Source: Vibrio sp. SS-MA-C1-2
GTDB lineage: Bacteria; Pseudomonadota; Gammaproteobacteria; Enterobacterales; Vibrionaceae
Assembly: GCF_021513135.1 (NCBI RefSeq)
Contig: NZ_CP090981.1
Location: forward strand, 930,001 to 994,000
Length of the DNA: 64,000 nucleotides
Reading direction: 5' to 3'
A program made the translations under genes and the position numbers. Each line of letters begins with the position of its first letter. Position 1 is the first letter of the stretch. The notes beneath the pieces are model-generated. The model was not told the origin of the DNA. It ran no database searches and was given only the letters and a program-made list of their open reading frames with translations. Below are positions 1 to 9,485 of the stretch, piece by piece.

Positions 1-21
1 CTTCGTAAACAAGCAGACTAA
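1..21 (+). CDS. ftsZ: FtsZ, C-terminal end only
   Basis: The first 21 bases read LRKQAD followed by TAA. This is the conserved C-terminal peptide of gammaproteobacterial FtsZ, the tubulin-like division GTPase; the tail binds FtsA and ZipA. The rest of the gene lies before the window. The following lpxC is the expected neighbour at the end of the dcw cluster. Confidence 0.85.
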   Translation, partial: LRKQAD

Positions 22-66
22 ATAATCGTCAAATTTGTATTTTATATAAATGGCGTGTTATTATAG

Positions 67-97
67 ACGACCGCTTATTATTAGGTGGTCGTTTTTG
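67..97 (+). terminator. Rho-independent terminator after ftsZ
   Basis: ACGACC and GGTCGT can pair across a loop of about 14 bases and are followed by TTTTT. It separates ftsZ from lpxC. The stem is only six base pairs, so it may be leaky. Confidence 0.6.
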
Positions 98-136
98 TAT
101 ACCGAGTAATTTTATATTTCGTGAGAGTAAAAGTTG

Positions 137-1054
137 ATGATTAGACAACGTACGCTAAAAACTATTGTTCAAGCAACTGGAGTGGGTTTACACTCTGGTC
201 GTAAAGTGACGCTGATCCTTCGACCTGCTGCAGCGAATACAGGTATTATTTACCGTCGAACGGATCTCGAGCCAGCAGTCGATTTTAAAGCGGATGCAAA
301 CTCAGTAAGAGATACTATGCTATGTACTGCACTGGTTAATGATGACGGTGTTCGTATCTCAACAGTTGAGCACTTAAATGCTGCCCTAGCTGGAATGGGA
401 ATCGATAATGCTATTATTGAGGTTGATGCGCCAGAAATTCCAATCATGGATGGTAGTGCCAGCCCATTTGTCTATTTAATTCAATCAGCGGGTATTGATG
501 TATTAAATAGTCCGAAGAAATTCATCCGTATTAAGAAAACGGTTCGTGTTGAAGATGGCGATAAATGGGCAGAACTTCGTCCATATAATGGTTTCCGTCT
601 AGATTTTGCGATTGATTTTGCACACCCTGCAATTGATGGCGAACAACAGAGCTTAGTGATGGATTTCTCAACTCAAGACTTTATCAAAAATATCAGCCGT
701 GCTCGTACTTTTGGCTTCATGCGTGATATTGAGTATTTACAATCTCAAAACCTCTGTTTAGGTGGTAGCTTTGATAATGCAATCGTTCTGGATGATTACC
801 GAATCTTAAATGATGATGGTCTTCGTTATGATAATGAGTTTGTTAGTCACAAAGTATTAGATGCTATTGGCGATCTCTTCATGTGTGGACACAGTATTGT
901 TGGTGAAGTTCGCGCCTATAAATCAGGCCATGCACTCAATAATCAATTACTACGTGCAGTTCTTGCTAATCAAGAAGCGTGGGAATGGACAACTTATGAA
1001 GATGAAGCTAAATCACCTGTTGCGTTAATTAACCCTGCATTATTGTTTAATTAA
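137..1054 (+). CDS. lpxC: UDP-3-O-acyl-N-acetylglucosamine deacetylase LpxC
   Basis: Zinc-dependent deacetylase for the first committed step of lipid A synthesis, acting in the cytoplasm. The 305-residue product matches E. coli LpxC along its whole length. The [10 protein letters not shown] segment and the HKVLDAIGD segment carry the zinc ligands (two His and one Asp), and the family signature ISRARTFGF is intact. The ATG at 137 is preferred over the in-frame TTG at 134 because the product then begins MIRQRTLK, as in E. coli, with GAGAG about nine bases upstream. It follows ftsZ, the standard position. E. coli LpxC is controlled by FtsH proteolysis through its C-terminal tail; the tail here differs from that of E. 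coli. Confidence 0.97.
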   Translation: MIRQRTLKTIVQATGVGLHSGRKVTLILRPAAANTGIIYRRTDLEPAVDFKADANSVRDTMLCTALVNDDGVRISTVEHLNAALAGMGIDNAIIEVDAPEIPIMDGSASPFVYLIQSAGIDVLNSPKKFIRIKKTVRVEDGDKWAELRPYNGFRLDFAIDFAHPAIDGEQQSLVMDFSTQDFIKNISRARTFGFMRDIEYLQSQNLCLGGSFDNAIVLDDYRILNDDGLRYDNEFVSHKVLDAIGDLFMCGHSIVGEVRAYKSGHALNNQLLRAVLANQEAWEWTTYEDEAKSPVALINPALLFN

Positions 1055-1131
1055 ATTAATTAGTTAATTAAACTGAATGGGTGACATTGATCCCGTGGTT
1101 GTGGGTATATCCTATTACTAAGGTTTCAATA

Positions 1132-1260
1132 ATATACTCTTCATACTTGAAGTCGCTAGGTTGTTGGCTGCACTCGTTCGCCCCAATCATAGAGTACACC
1201 TATACTCATGGGGCCTCACTCATTTGCCGCCTACTAGCAACTCCAATTATTTCAGGTATA
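1132..1260 (+). repeat. Dispersed palindromic repeat, copy A (long form)
   Basis: This copy has the full pattern of a repeat family found eight times in this window. It has a left arm ending TTGAAGTCGCTAGG, then GTTGTTGGCTGC, a central inverted segment around CCCCAATCATAGAG and CTATACTCATGGGG, and a right arm CTAGCAACTCCAATTATTTC ending in GGTATA. The outer arms are imperfect inverted repeats of each other. It sits between the convergent genes lpxC and dciA and does not encode a credible protein. Confidence 0.85.
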
Positions 1261-1375
1261 AATATAGTGAGATTTTCTTTGGTAACTACATGTTATTATT
1301 GATATCTCACTATTTTTTTATCTTTTTTTTGTCATTGTCTTTTTTGATACTATTTTTTGACTGAATTTATAGCGG
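1261..1375. other. AT-rich gap with several T tracts between lpxC and dciA
   Basis: No gene is seen. The segment holds four T tracts of six to eight bases at about 1313, 1323, 1340 and 1352. No convincing hairpin terminator is visible for either convergent gene. Confidence 0.5.
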
Positions 1376-1831
1376 TTATTTTTTCTTCTGACTCATCGCT
1401 GCAATCCTTTCTAATCTAACTTTAATCTTTTCTGGTGCATTTTCTGCTACCATCCGCAGATATTCGGCAGATTGTTCACTGATTGGCTCTCTCTTTTTTT
1501 CAGTCTGTTTCTTAATGACTGTTTGATTCATTAAGCTAGGATTTATTTTTAATTCGATACTAACTAACGAAGGTAGATCAGAGTATCTAAGTTTTGAGAT
1601 AAGATCGAGGCGTTGATAATTGAGTCGTGTTAACCATGCTGAAGAGGCAACTTCAATAATCAATGTATTGTTACGGTAGTTTGCGATGTGACAATAAGCT
1701 TGAGCTTCTGGTGGTAGATGCTTCAACATAGTTTTGTTTAATTTAGCCAAAGCAACTGCGCGTTGTTGGATATTTGCTAACCCCGATTTCTCCATTAATT
1801 TATCGGTTGTTTTCGGTCTATGGTCACGCAT
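1376..1831 (-). CDS. dciA: DciA-type helicase loader (DUF721)
   Basis: DciA is the ancestral loader or operator of the replicative helicase DnaB in bacteria that lack DnaC. Vibrionaceae are known to use it. The 151-residue product has the DUF721 fold region at about residues 15-100, including a QRAVALAKLNKTMLKHLP-like helix and a strand-rich YRNNTLIIEVASSAWLTRL segment. It then has a lysine-rich, probably disordered tail ending SQKKK. It lies between lpxC and secA on the opposite strand, the usual Vibrio position. The assignment rests on sequence pattern and synteny. Confidence 0.88.
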   Translation of the reverse strand: MRDHRPKTTDKLMEKSGLANIQQRAVALAKLNKTMLKHLPPEAQAYCHIANYRNNTLIIEVASSAWLTRLNYQRLDLISKLRYSDLPSLVSIELKINPSLMNQTVIKKQTEKKREPISEQSAEYLRMVAENAPEKIKVRLERIAAMSQKKK

Positions 1832-2141
1832 AACAGTACCTATTAGTCGATTTAAGTAGAAAATTATTGATCAAACTCTACTAATTAGCTGATTAAGCAT
1901 AGTCGCCACTAGCGAGATCGCTTATTATATAGTGATTAAGTTCATATTGTTGTAAATATAATAAAGATCTACAAAATCTATCTTGAAAATAAGCAGATAG
2001 AGCCCAATATAACAATTAGCGCTTTAATATACATTGAGTGTATAAAAAATTAATATACTACGCCTACAAAAGTAGTGCCTTATAAGTATTCCATCAATCG
2101 GCTGATTATAGCTGGATAAACCAAGAGAACACGACAACGCC
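1832..2141. other. dciA-secA divergent intergenic region; no SecM-like leader gene seen
   Basis: In E. coli this position holds secM, whose translational arrest controls secA. Here the 310 bases are AT-rich and contain no open frame with a signal peptide and a SecM-like arrest motif. Promoters for dciA and secA must lie here, but no strong -35/-10 pair could be fixed. Confidence 0.5.
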
Positions 2142-4868
2142 ATGTTATCAAAATTGCTTACCAAGATTGTCGGTAGCCGAAATGACCGAACACTTCGTCG
2201 TCTACGTAAAATCGCAGACCAAATTAATAAATTAGAACCAGAGTTTGAAAGCTTAGCGGATGAAGAGCTAAAAGCTAAAACCGTCGAATTTCGTCAACGC
2301 TTAGATGACGGTGCGAACCTTGATTCACTATTACCAGAAGCATTTGCAACGGTTCGAGAAGCTTCTCGCCGTGTATTTGGCATGCGCCATTTTGATGTTC
2401 AGCTTATAGGTGGAATGGTCCTTAACGATTGTGAAATCGCAGAAATGCGCACTGGTGAAGGTAAAACTTTAACAGCCTCTCTTCCTGCCTATCTTAATGC
2501 CTTAACTGGTAAAGGCGTCCACATCGTTACCGTCAATGATTACCTAGCAGCGCGTGATGCAGAAACTAACCGCGAGCTATTTGAGTTCTTGGGTATGACG
2601 GTTGGGATCAACCTTTCTGGAATGGACCCTTCGGCGAAGAAAGAAGCTTATGCGGCTGATATCTTATATGGAACTAACAATGAATTTGGTTTCGATTATC
2701 TACGCGACAATATGGCATTCCGTGCTGAAGACCGTGTACAACGTGAGCGTTATTTTGCTGTTGTCGATGAAGTTGATTCCATCTTAATTGATGAAGCTCG
2801 TACTCCTCTGATTATTTCAGGTCCAGCTGAAGATAGCTCAGATATGTATACCCGTATCGATGCACTGATCCCTCTACTTGAAAAACAAGATCAAGAAGAC
2901 AGTGAAGAATATCGTGGTGAGGGTCACTATACTGTTGATGAAAAATCAAAACAGACCCACCTAACAGAGAATGGTCAGGAGTTTATCGAAGAACTTCTAC
3001 AAAAGCATGGCATGATGGAAGAGGGGGATACGCTTTATTCTCCAGCAAACATCAGTTTACTTCACCATGTCAATGCCGCACTCCGAGCTCATGCGTTATT
3101 TGAACGAAATGTTGATTATATCGTACAAGATAATGAAGTTGTTATCGTCGATGAGCATACAGGTCGAACAATGCCAGGTCGTCGTTGGTCTGAAGGTCTA
3201 CACCAAGCAGTTGAAGCGAAAGAAAAGGTGAAGATCCAGAATGAAAACCAGACATTAGCATCGGTCACTTTCCAGAATTACTTCCGTCTTTACGAGAAGT
3301 TATCAGGTATGACGGGTACTGCTGATACAGAAGCATTCGAATTCCAATCTATCTACAACTTAGAAACGGTGGTTGTTCCAACCAACAAACCGATGATGCG
3401 CGATGATATGGGTGATTTGGTCTATATGACTGAAGCTGAAAAATTCGATGCGATCATTGCTGATATTCAAGAGCGAGTGGTGAAAGGTCAGCCGATTCTT
3501 GTTGGTACCGTTTCTATCGAAAAATCAGAGTTGCTTTCAAATGCTCTGAGCAAGATGAAGATTAAGCATGAAGTCTTAAATGCCAAATTCCATGAGAGAG
3601 AAGCCGATATTATCGCTGATGCGGGTTCTGCGGGCGCAGTGACTATCGCAACGAATATGGCGGGTCGTGGTACAGATATCGTTTTAGGTGGTAGCTGGAA
3701 GAGTAAAATTGAAAAGCTGACAGATCCAACTGAAGAACAGATTGAAACAATTAAAGCTGAATGGCAAAAAGATCACGATGCGGTAATCGAAGCGGGTGGC
3801 TTACATATTATTGGTACTGAGCGTCATGAATCACGCCGTATTGATAACCAGTTACGCGGTCGTTCTGGTCGTCAGGGTGATGCAGGTTCTTCACGTTTCT
3901 ATCTATCGATGGAAGATAGCTTAATGCGCATCTTCGCCTCTGATCGTGTATCAAACATGATGAAGAAGCTGGGTATGGAAGAAGGTGAAGCGATTGAGCA
4001 CCCTTGGGTAACCAAAGCGATTGAGAATGCACAGCGTAAAGTTGAAGGTCGTAACTTTGATATTCGTAAGCAACTACTTGATTTTGATGATGTCGCGAAT
4101 GACCAGCGTCAGGTGGTTTATGAACTACGTGATGAGCTGATGGAAACTGATGATATCAGTGAAATGTTGGCAGCCAACCGTCAAGATGTTTACAGTGATG
4201 TGATCAATCAATATATTCCTCAACAATCGTTAGAAGAGATGTGGGATATTGCTGGACTAGAAGAGCGTTTGAAAGGCGACTTTGATCTAGACTTACCGAT
4301 TCAATCTTGGTTAGATAACGAAGATAAGCTGTATGAAGAACTGCTTCGTGAACGTATTATTGAACAAGCGATTGAGACTTATAAAGCGAAAGAAGAGACT
4401 GTAGGTGCTGCTGTTCTTCGTAACTTCGAAAAGTCAGTGATGCTACAGACACTTGATACGCTATGGAAAGAGCATTTATCTGCAATGGATCACCTACGTC
4501 AGGGCATTCATTTACGTGGTTATGCTCAGAAGAATCCAAAGCAAGAATATAAGCGTGAATCTTTTGAACTCTTCGAAGAGATGCTTGAGAACTTGAAACT
4601 GGATGTGATTTCAGTATTAAGTAAAGTTCAGGTTCATCAGCAAGAAGAAGTTGATCGTTTAGAAGCGCAACGTCAACACGAAGCAGAAGCGATTGCTCGT
4701 AAGCAGCAATTCCAACATGCAGACGCTGAAAATCAACTTGCTGATGGCGAAGAGCATACTGCAGACCCAAGCACATTCGTTCGAGAAGAGCGTAAAGTTG
4801 GACGTAATGAGCCTTGTCCTTGTGGTTCGGGTAAAAAGTATAAGCAGTGTCATGGGAAGATTAACTAA
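2142..4868 (+). CDS. secA: Preprotein translocase ATPase SecA
   Basis: Motor ATPase that drives unfolded preproteins through SecYEG. At 908 residues it is standard length. Visible features in order are Walker A within MRTGEGKTL (about residue 105), [11 protein letters not shown] (DEAD-like motif), the preprotein cross-linking region, the second nucleotide-binding fold with TNMAGRGTD and the arginine-finger motif [11 protein letters not shown], and the C-terminal zinc finger [14 protein letters not shown]. That last segment binds SecB and lipids. The ATG at 2142 gives [16 protein letters not shown], the conserved family start. A hairpin terminator follows. Confidence 0.98.
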   Translation: MLSKLLTKIVGSRNDRTLRRLRKIADQINKLEPEFESLADEELKAKTVEFRQRLDDGANLDSLLPEAFATVREASRRVFGMRHFDVQLIGGMVLNDCEIAEMRTGEGKTLTASLPAYLNALTGKGVHIVTVNDYLAARDAETNRELFEFLGMTVGINLSGMDPSAKKEAYAADILYGTNNEFGFDYLRDNMAFRAEDRVQRERYFAVVDEVDSILIDEARTPLIISGPAEDSSDMYTRIDALIPLLEKQDQEDSEEYRGEGHYTVDEKSKQTHLTENGQEFIEELLQKHGMMEEGDTLYSPANISLLHHVNAALRAHALFERNVDYIVQDNEVVIVDEHTGRTMPGRRWSEGLHQAVEAKEKVKIQNENQTLASVTFQNYFRLYEKLSGMTGTADTEAFEFQSIYNLETVVVPTNKPMMRDDMGDLVYMTEAEKFDAIIADIQERVVKGQPILVGTVSIEKSELLSNALSKMKIKHEVLNAKFHEREADIIADAGSAGAVTIATNMAGRGTDIVLGGSWKSKIEKLTDPTEEQIETIKAEWQKDHDAVIEAGGLHIIGTERHESRRIDNQLRGRSGRQGDAGSSRFYLSMEDSLMRIFASDRVSNMMKKLGMEEGEAIEHPWVTKAIENAQRKVEGRNFDIRKQLLDFDDVANDQRQVVYELRDELMETDDISEMLAANRQDVYSDVINQYIPQQSLEEMWDIAGLEERLKGDFDLDLPIQSWLDNEDKLYEELLRERIIEQAIETYKAKEETVGAAVLRNFEKSVMLQTLDTLWKEHLSAMDHLRQGIHLRGYAQKNPKQEYKRESFELFEEMLENLKLDVISVLSKVQVHQQEEVDRLEAQRQHEAEAIARKQQFQHADAENQLADGEEHTADPSTFVREERKVGRNEPCPCGSGKKYKQCHGKIN

Positions 4869-4900
4869 TTCAATTTGCATAAACTGAGTTAGTAAAAAGA

Positions 4901-4929
4901 AAAGAGTCGCCTTGAGCGGCTCTTTTTTT
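4901..4929 (+). terminator. Rho-independent terminator after secA
   Basis: AAAGAGTCGC, a five-base loop, and GCGGCTCTTT form a 10-bp stem with one G-T pair, followed by a run of T. Confidence 0.85.
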
Positions 4930-4970
4930 AGTATTAGATTTTTATTTTGATCAATTTTCAGAGGGATGAA

Positions 4971-5366
4971 ATGAAAAAAGTGCATATTGTTATCGGGATT
5001 ATTCTGAACAGCAAAAAAGATCAAGTCTTTATTACCACCCGAATGGATCGGAGTGATTTTGCTGGTTTATTAGAGTTTGCTGGTGGCAAGATAGAACAGG
5101 GAGAGACTCAAGAGCAAGCATTGCGCCGAGAATTACAAGAAGAGGTTAACATCATCGCTCAAAAGATGGAGCACTTTATGCACTTTGAGCATAAATACCC
5201 AGAAAAAGAACTGACCTTTGACGCATACATTGTGAGTGATTTTAGTGGTAAGGCTTGTGGTCACGAAGGGCAAAAAGGGGAGTGGTTAACTATTGCTGAC
5301 CTTGATCCTAAACAGTTTCCCGCGGCTAATTTAGCATTGATAGAAAAACTAAAAGCCTGGGCATAA
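4971..5366 (+). CDS. mutT: 8-oxo-dGTP diphosphatase MutT
   Basis: Nudix hydrolase that removes oxidised dGTP from the nucleotide pool and so prevents A-to-C transversions. The 131-residue product carries the full Nudix box GKIEQGETQEQALRRELQEE (G-x5-E-x7-REUxEE-x-U). The start at 4971 (MKKVHIVIGII) is preceded by GAGG at 4961 and aligns with E. coli MutT; an in-frame upstream ATG would add eight residues unlike the family. It lies downstream of secA as in E. coli, but behind a terminator. Confidence 0.95.
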   Translation: MKKVHIVIGIILNSKKDQVFITTRMDRSDFAGLLEFAGGKIEQGETQEQALRRELQEEVNIIAQKMEHFMHFEHKYPEKELTFDAYIVSDFSGKACGHEGQKGEWLTIADLDPKQFPAANLALIEKLKAWA

Positions 5367-5373
5367 ATTTAAT

Positions 5374-5408
5374 GAGAGTCGCCGCTCATTGATAATGGCT
5401 ACTCTCTT
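5374..5408 (+). terminator. Possible terminator after mutT
   Basis: GAGAGT-C-GCC can pair with GGC-T-ACTCTC across a 13-base loop. The T tail is weak (TTCTTAC), so termination is uncertain. It abuts repeat copy B. Confidence 0.4.
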
Positions 5409-5526
5409 CTTACTTGAAGTTACTAGGTTGTTGGCTGCATTTGTTCGCCCAATCATATAGTGCACCTATACTCATGGGGCTTAACTCACTTACCGCTTAC
5501 TCGTAACTCGAATAATTTTAAGTCTA
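5404..5526 (+). repeat. Dispersed palindromic repeat, copy B (long form)
   Basis: The left arm TACTTGAAGTTACTAGG is followed by TTGTTGGCTGC, the centre AATCATATAG...CTATACTCATGGGGC, and a right arm diverged to TCGTAACTCGAATAATTTTA. Same orientation as copy A. It fills the gap between convergent mutT and yacG. Confidence 0.85.
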
Positions 5527-5535
5527 ATTCTTAAA

Positions 5536-5739
5536 TTATTTTTCTGACCACTCTTCACCATCAGAGAGATCGGCTGCACCTGCGATATTATTTTGTTCGC
5601 TAGCCCAATCACCAAAATCAATTAATTGACACTTTTTACTACAAAAAGGTCGATAAACACTTTTTTCTTCCCAAAGTACATCAACTCGACATGTTGGGCA
5701 TTTCACTCTGTTTTTAGAATCTTGATTACTTTTTGTCAC
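5536..5739 (-). CDS. yacG: DNA gyrase inhibitor YacG
   Basis: Small zinc protein that in E. coli binds GyrB and inhibits gyrase. The 67-residue product has the four-cysteine zinc site: CPTC near residue 14 and CSKKCQLIDFGDWA near residue 33. The C-terminus is acidic (DLSDGEEWSEK). It is the last gene of the pil-coaE-zapD-yacG minus-strand run, its usual context. Confidence 0.93.
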   Translation of the reverse strand: MTKSNQDSKNRVKCPTCRVDVLWEEKSVYRPFCSKKCQLIDFGDWASEQNNIAGAADLSDGEEWSEK

Positions 5740-5795
5740 AATACTACCTTACTCTGCTTACGGTTTTTTATTTCAGCGTATTTTAAATCTAATGA

Positions 5796-6536
5796 CTAGC
5801 GAAAGACAGTGAGCTGAAAAGAAAGCTCTTCTGGTGGATGACTATCATCATTAAAAGGTAAAAAGCGAATAGCTACGCGTTTAGAGTTACCTGAAATTAT
5901 TGGGTATATATCAAGTTTTGACTCAATATTTAACTGTAATAATAGCGCATCTTTAGTCTCTATATGAAAAAATCCATTCTTAGCTATATGAGTCTGTTGT
6001 TGACCTGAGGAGCGAATAAGTTGTAGTAATAGAGTGATAACTTCTCGAAGTGGTGAGAGTTGTTGCCACCACTTGTGGCTCAAGTGTTGACGCTCGATTA
6101 CCGGTTTATTGAGCCAAAGATGGAATAGTGGTAAATCGAAGCTGCAACAGCCTCCGGGAATTGAAATCCGTTGTCGAACACTTTTTAATAAACGTTGATC
6201 CTTTAATAACAAATTAAGACGAGGGCCGCGTGATAGCTGTTGAGAGCATGAACTGACTTTACTGATGATAGATTTTAATACATCTTGATTAACGCTAGGG
6301 ACGCCAAGCCAGAGTTCGAGCTTTCCTTTTTGACGTTCAAGATCTTTTAATATTTCAGTTTTTAACTGCCCTTGTTCAAGTAATTCTAATAACTCAATCA
6401 CACCTTTAAATAGTGACTGAGCCATCCAGGGAGAGGTGAGCTCTTGGCTTTGCTCAATTTGTTGCAGTAAGAATTCTATTCGTAGATAAGTTCTCACTTG
6501 CTCTGTTAGAGGATGTTCAAATCGGGTTGTTTGCAT
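5796..6536 (-). CDS. zapD: Cell division protein ZapD
   Basis: FtsZ-associated protein that bundles protofilaments at the septum. The 246-residue product matches the family in length. Visible landmarks are FEHPLTEQVRTYLRIEFLLQQI at the N-terminus (interrupted here only by quoting), LNLLLKDQ in the middle, IPGGCCSFDLPLFHLWL, and the C-terminal PFNDDSHPPEELSFQLTVF. It sits between coaE and yacG as in E. coli and Vibrio. Confidence 0.93.
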   Translation of the reverse strand: MQTTRFEHPLTEQVRTYLRIEFLLQQIEQSQELTSPWMAQSLFKGVIELLELLEQGQLKTEILKDLERQKGKLELWLGVPSVNQDVLKSIISKVSSCSQQLSRGPRLNLLLKDQRLLKSVRQRISIPGGCCSFDLPLFHLWLNKPVIERQHLSHKWWQQLSPLREVITLLLQLIRSSGQQQTHIAKNGFFHIETKDALLLQLNIESKLDIYPIISGNSKRVAIRFLPFNDDSHPPEELSFQLTVFR

Positions 6537-6559
6537 TGATACCTACACCATAAACATAA

Positions 6560-7174
6560 TTATATTTCAGCGACTAATGCGAGATACTTTTTATGTAAGT
6601 CCGCAATTTTTTGTGTTAATTGTAACGGTTCGTTTTCGTTATCGATAATATCATCAGCTTGACTTAAGCGATCTTGGCGACTGATTTGTGCGTTTATAAT
6701 CGTTTGTGCTTGTTCAACTGATACTTGGTCTCGTTGCGTTGTACGTGATATCTGAGTCGCTTCAGAGACATCGATAACCAAAATCCGATCAACTAAATAT
6801 TGAAGATTATTTTCAAGTAATAGAGGAACAACTAATAACCCATAAGATGATGAAATTTCGCCAATTCTTTTAATGATCTCTTTATTAATCATAGGATGAA
6901 GCAGTTGATTTAACCACTTTTTCTCTTCGGGATAAGAAAATATGATTTCACGCAATTTGGCGCGATTTAAACTGCCATCACTTAATAGAATCCCCAAACC
7001 AAAGTGGGAGGTGATCTCCGCTAATCCAAAGCTTCCAATCGCGACCACTTCTCTTGCTACGATATCAGCATCGACATGTTCAATTCCAAGTTCAAAAAAT
7101 TTATCCGTGACGGTTGATTTGCCACTGCCAATTCCACCTGTTACACCAATAATTAGCTTATGCGTATTTTTCAT
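6560..7174 (-). CDS. coaE: Dephospho-CoA kinase CoaE
   Basis: Last step of coenzyme A synthesis, ATP-dependent phosphorylation of dephospho-CoA. The 204-residue product has the P-loop GVTGGIGSGKST near residue 10 and the CoA-domain segments HVDADIVAREVV and LLHPMI. Its ATG directly abuts the pilD stop codon (TAAATG), which suggests translational coupling within the pil operon. Confidence 0.95.
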   Translation of the reverse strand: MKNTHKLIIGVTGGIGSGKSTVTDKFFELGIEHVDADIVAREVVAIGSFGLAEITSHFGLGILLSDGSLNRAKLREIIFSYPEEKKWLNQLLHPMINKEIIKRIGEISSSYGLLVVPLLLENNLQYLVDRILVIDVSEATQISRTTQRDQVSVEQAQTIINAQISRQDRLSQADDIIDNENEPLQLTQKIADLHKKYLALVAEI

Positions 7175-8047
7175 TTATAACCCCCAAAATGATAATAGAT
7201 ACCAATGAGTTATTTGATCGCCTGCCACTAAGCAAATCCAACCGGAAAATGCGAGATAAGGACCAAACGGAAATTGAGTACCTTGACGAGAGCGGAGAAT
7301 CTTTAATTCAATAAGACCAAAAATCACCCCCGAAATCGAGGCAACTAGCAAAATAAAAGGGAGTTGCTGCCAACCAAGCCATGCACCAAGTGCGGCTAAT
7401 AATTTAAAGTCACCATATCCCATCCCTTCTTTACCGGTTAATAACTTGAACAACCAATAGAGAGACCATAAAAATCCATAGCCAAAAATAGCACCGAAGA
7501 TAGCATCATTGAGAGAGACTGGGCTGATATTAAGTAGAGAGAGTGTTATTCCTCCCCACATTAAAGGGAGAGTCAAATTATCGGGTAGCAATAAGGTATC
7601 AAGATCAATAAAACTTAAAACAATTAAAGTAAATGAAAAAAATAACAGAGAGGCACTCCAAATCGATGGAGGAAACGCTAAAAAAGTGACAATTCCAATA
7701 ACAGTCGTTAGTAACTCAATAAAAGGATAACGAATTGAGATCTTTTTCTGGCAATGACGACACTGCCCCTTTAATAATAACCAACTAAAAAGAGGGATAT
7801 TATCAAACCAACGTACAGGCGTTTGGCATTGTCGACAATGTGAAGCTGGTAAGCTTAAATTAAATAATTGCTTCTCTGGCGCAGGGATATTGGCCTCTGG
7901 AAAGCTAACATGACACTCACTTTGCCACTGATTTTCCATCATAATAGGTAAGCGGTAAATCACGACATTTAAGAAGCTACCCATGATGAGTGAAAATAGT
8001 GCGACGAAGCATATCGTCAACCAGGGATGTAGTATCAACAGTTCCAT
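7175..8047 (-). CDS. pilD: Prepilin peptidase / N-methyltransferase PilD
   Basis: Membrane aspartyl protease that cleaves and N-methylates type IV prepilins and pseudopilins. The 290-residue product has two zinc CxxC pairs (CRQCQTPVRWF and CRHCQKK, residues about 72-100) and the two catalytic Asp motifs, FIDLDTLLLPD and GYGDFKLLAALGAW. It has about eight membrane segments. Because PilD usually also serves type II secretion, it is likely kept under selection even if the pilus genes decay. Confidence 0.95.
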   Translation of the reverse strand: MELLILHPWLTICFVALFSLIMGSFLNVVIYRLPIMMENQWQSECHVSFPEANIPAPEKQLFNLSLPASHCRQCQTPVRWFDNIPLFSWLLLKGQCRHCQKKISIRYPFIELLTTVIGIVTFLAFPPSIWSASLLFFSFTLIVLSFIDLDTLLLPDNLTLPLMWGGITLSLLNISPVSLNDAIFGAIFGYGFLWSLYWLFKLLTGKEGMGYGDFKLLAALGAWLGWQQLPFILLVASISGVIFGLIELKILRSRQGTQFPFGPYLAFSGWICLVAGDQITHWYLLSFWGL

Positions 8048-8152
8048 TAAGTACTCTCTTCAATCAGACTATCTTGATTATGACTTTTTTCTGTTTAAAT
8101 AGTAATGGCGAAAAGAGTAACTGACAATAAATTAACCAATAGTCGTTATTTA

Positions 8153-9435
8153 TTAACCAATAACCACCATTAATTCAAAAATAGGAAGATAGAGAGCAAT
8201 CACTAAGGTGCCAATAATTAAGCCTAATAAGCTCATTACGATCGGTTCTATCATCATGGTTAATGCATCTGTTTTTAGTTGAAGTTGCTCGAGATAATAA
8301 GTTGCTACGTTGTTGAGCATTGCGGGTAACTCCCCTGACTCTTCACCAATGATCACCATTTGTAAAAAGAGTGCAGGGATAAGATTATTTTGTAAACTAT
8401 TAGCGAGGGTATAACCACTCCGCAATAAATGAGGTAGCGCCTGCAATTGTTTTGTAAGATAGAGACTACCACTGGCTTTTAGTGCTTGATCGCAGCTATC
8501 AGGGATGGGGACGTGAGCTTTAGCAATAGTGCCAATGTTTGACTAAAGCGGGCCAAAACTGCGAAATGGATGACTTGACCAATAATAGGAATTTTAAATA
8601 AAACTTTCTGCAATAGATATTTTAAAATCAGAATACGAGAAAAAAGAAGGTAAAAGAGTCCGATGGTAAAAAAAATCGTAATCAATAATATTACGCCATA
8701 AGTTTGAATGGTTGTTGATAGTGTAATGATCATCATAGTTAATGACGGTAATTGAGCATCAAATGAGGCAAAGATCTGTTCGAATTGAGGAACTACAACA
8801 ATTAAAAGAACAACCGTAATGACGAATGAAATTAATGTAATAAAGATAGGATAAGAGATCGCTTTTTTAATCTGTTGTTGCAGTGCTTCATTACGTTTTT
8901 GATTATTGAGTAGCTGCTTTAATGTAATATCTAGCTGTCCTGTTTTTTCACCAATCTCTATAAATTGAATATAAAGAGAATCAAAAATATAGGGATAATA
9001 TTGTAGGCTCTTAGATAGTGAATCGCCTGCTTTTAGGTGACTAATTAACTGAGTTAGTAGTTGAACAAGTTGTGGTGTTGGTGCTGAGCTTTTTAATAAC
9101 TTTAAGCTATCTAACAAAGGAATATTATTTGAAACCATTGAGGAGAGTTGGCTCGTGAGTTGAGTTAGCTGTACGCCGTTTATTTTTAATTTTTTGCCTG
9201 TTTGTAATTTTTCTTTTGTAATATTTTGTATTCTTCTGCTTCCAGATTTCATTTTATTCTTATTAATATCTTTTTCTTGATTATCTTTTTTTTCAATGCA
9301 ATGGGTGAGAATGATCCCCTGTTGATAAAGGTTTTCTTGTAAAATTACTTTTGATGGGGCATTGAAATAGCCACTTTTTTGTTCTCCTTGCTGGGTAATA
9401 CCTACCCAATGATAGCGATGACTTTTCTGAATCAT
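8153..9435 (-). pseudogene. pilC: Type IV pilus inner-membrane platform protein PilC, frameshifted
   Basis: PilC anchors the pilus motor in the inner membrane. Reading from 9435 gives the normal family N-terminus and first GspF domain up to AVLARFSQTLALLLK. The frame then runs into a stop (TAA at 8479-8481). In the next frame the protein resumes as AHVPIPDSCDQALKASGSLY and continues to the usual C-terminus ...GTLVIALYLPIFELMV. One base is missing near 8519-8521, where the coding strand has AAA and AAAA would restore the frame. The restored product would be close to 430 residues. The ATG at 9435 has AAGGA upstream; an ATG at 9450 is also in frame. If the sequence is correct, pilus assembly is probably lost. 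Confidence 0.88.
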
Positions 9436-9485
9436 TATAAATCCTTGCATGATTACTGATAACGGATCTTTTTCTCGCCGTCATA

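Noticed and set aside
1047-1075. AT-rich palindrome after lpxC as a terminator
   Set aside because: Stem has no G or C core and no T tail on the coding strand.
1081-1364. Two overlapping frames downstream of lpxC
   Set aside because: They lie inside repeat copy A and the T-tract region; composition is not protein-like.
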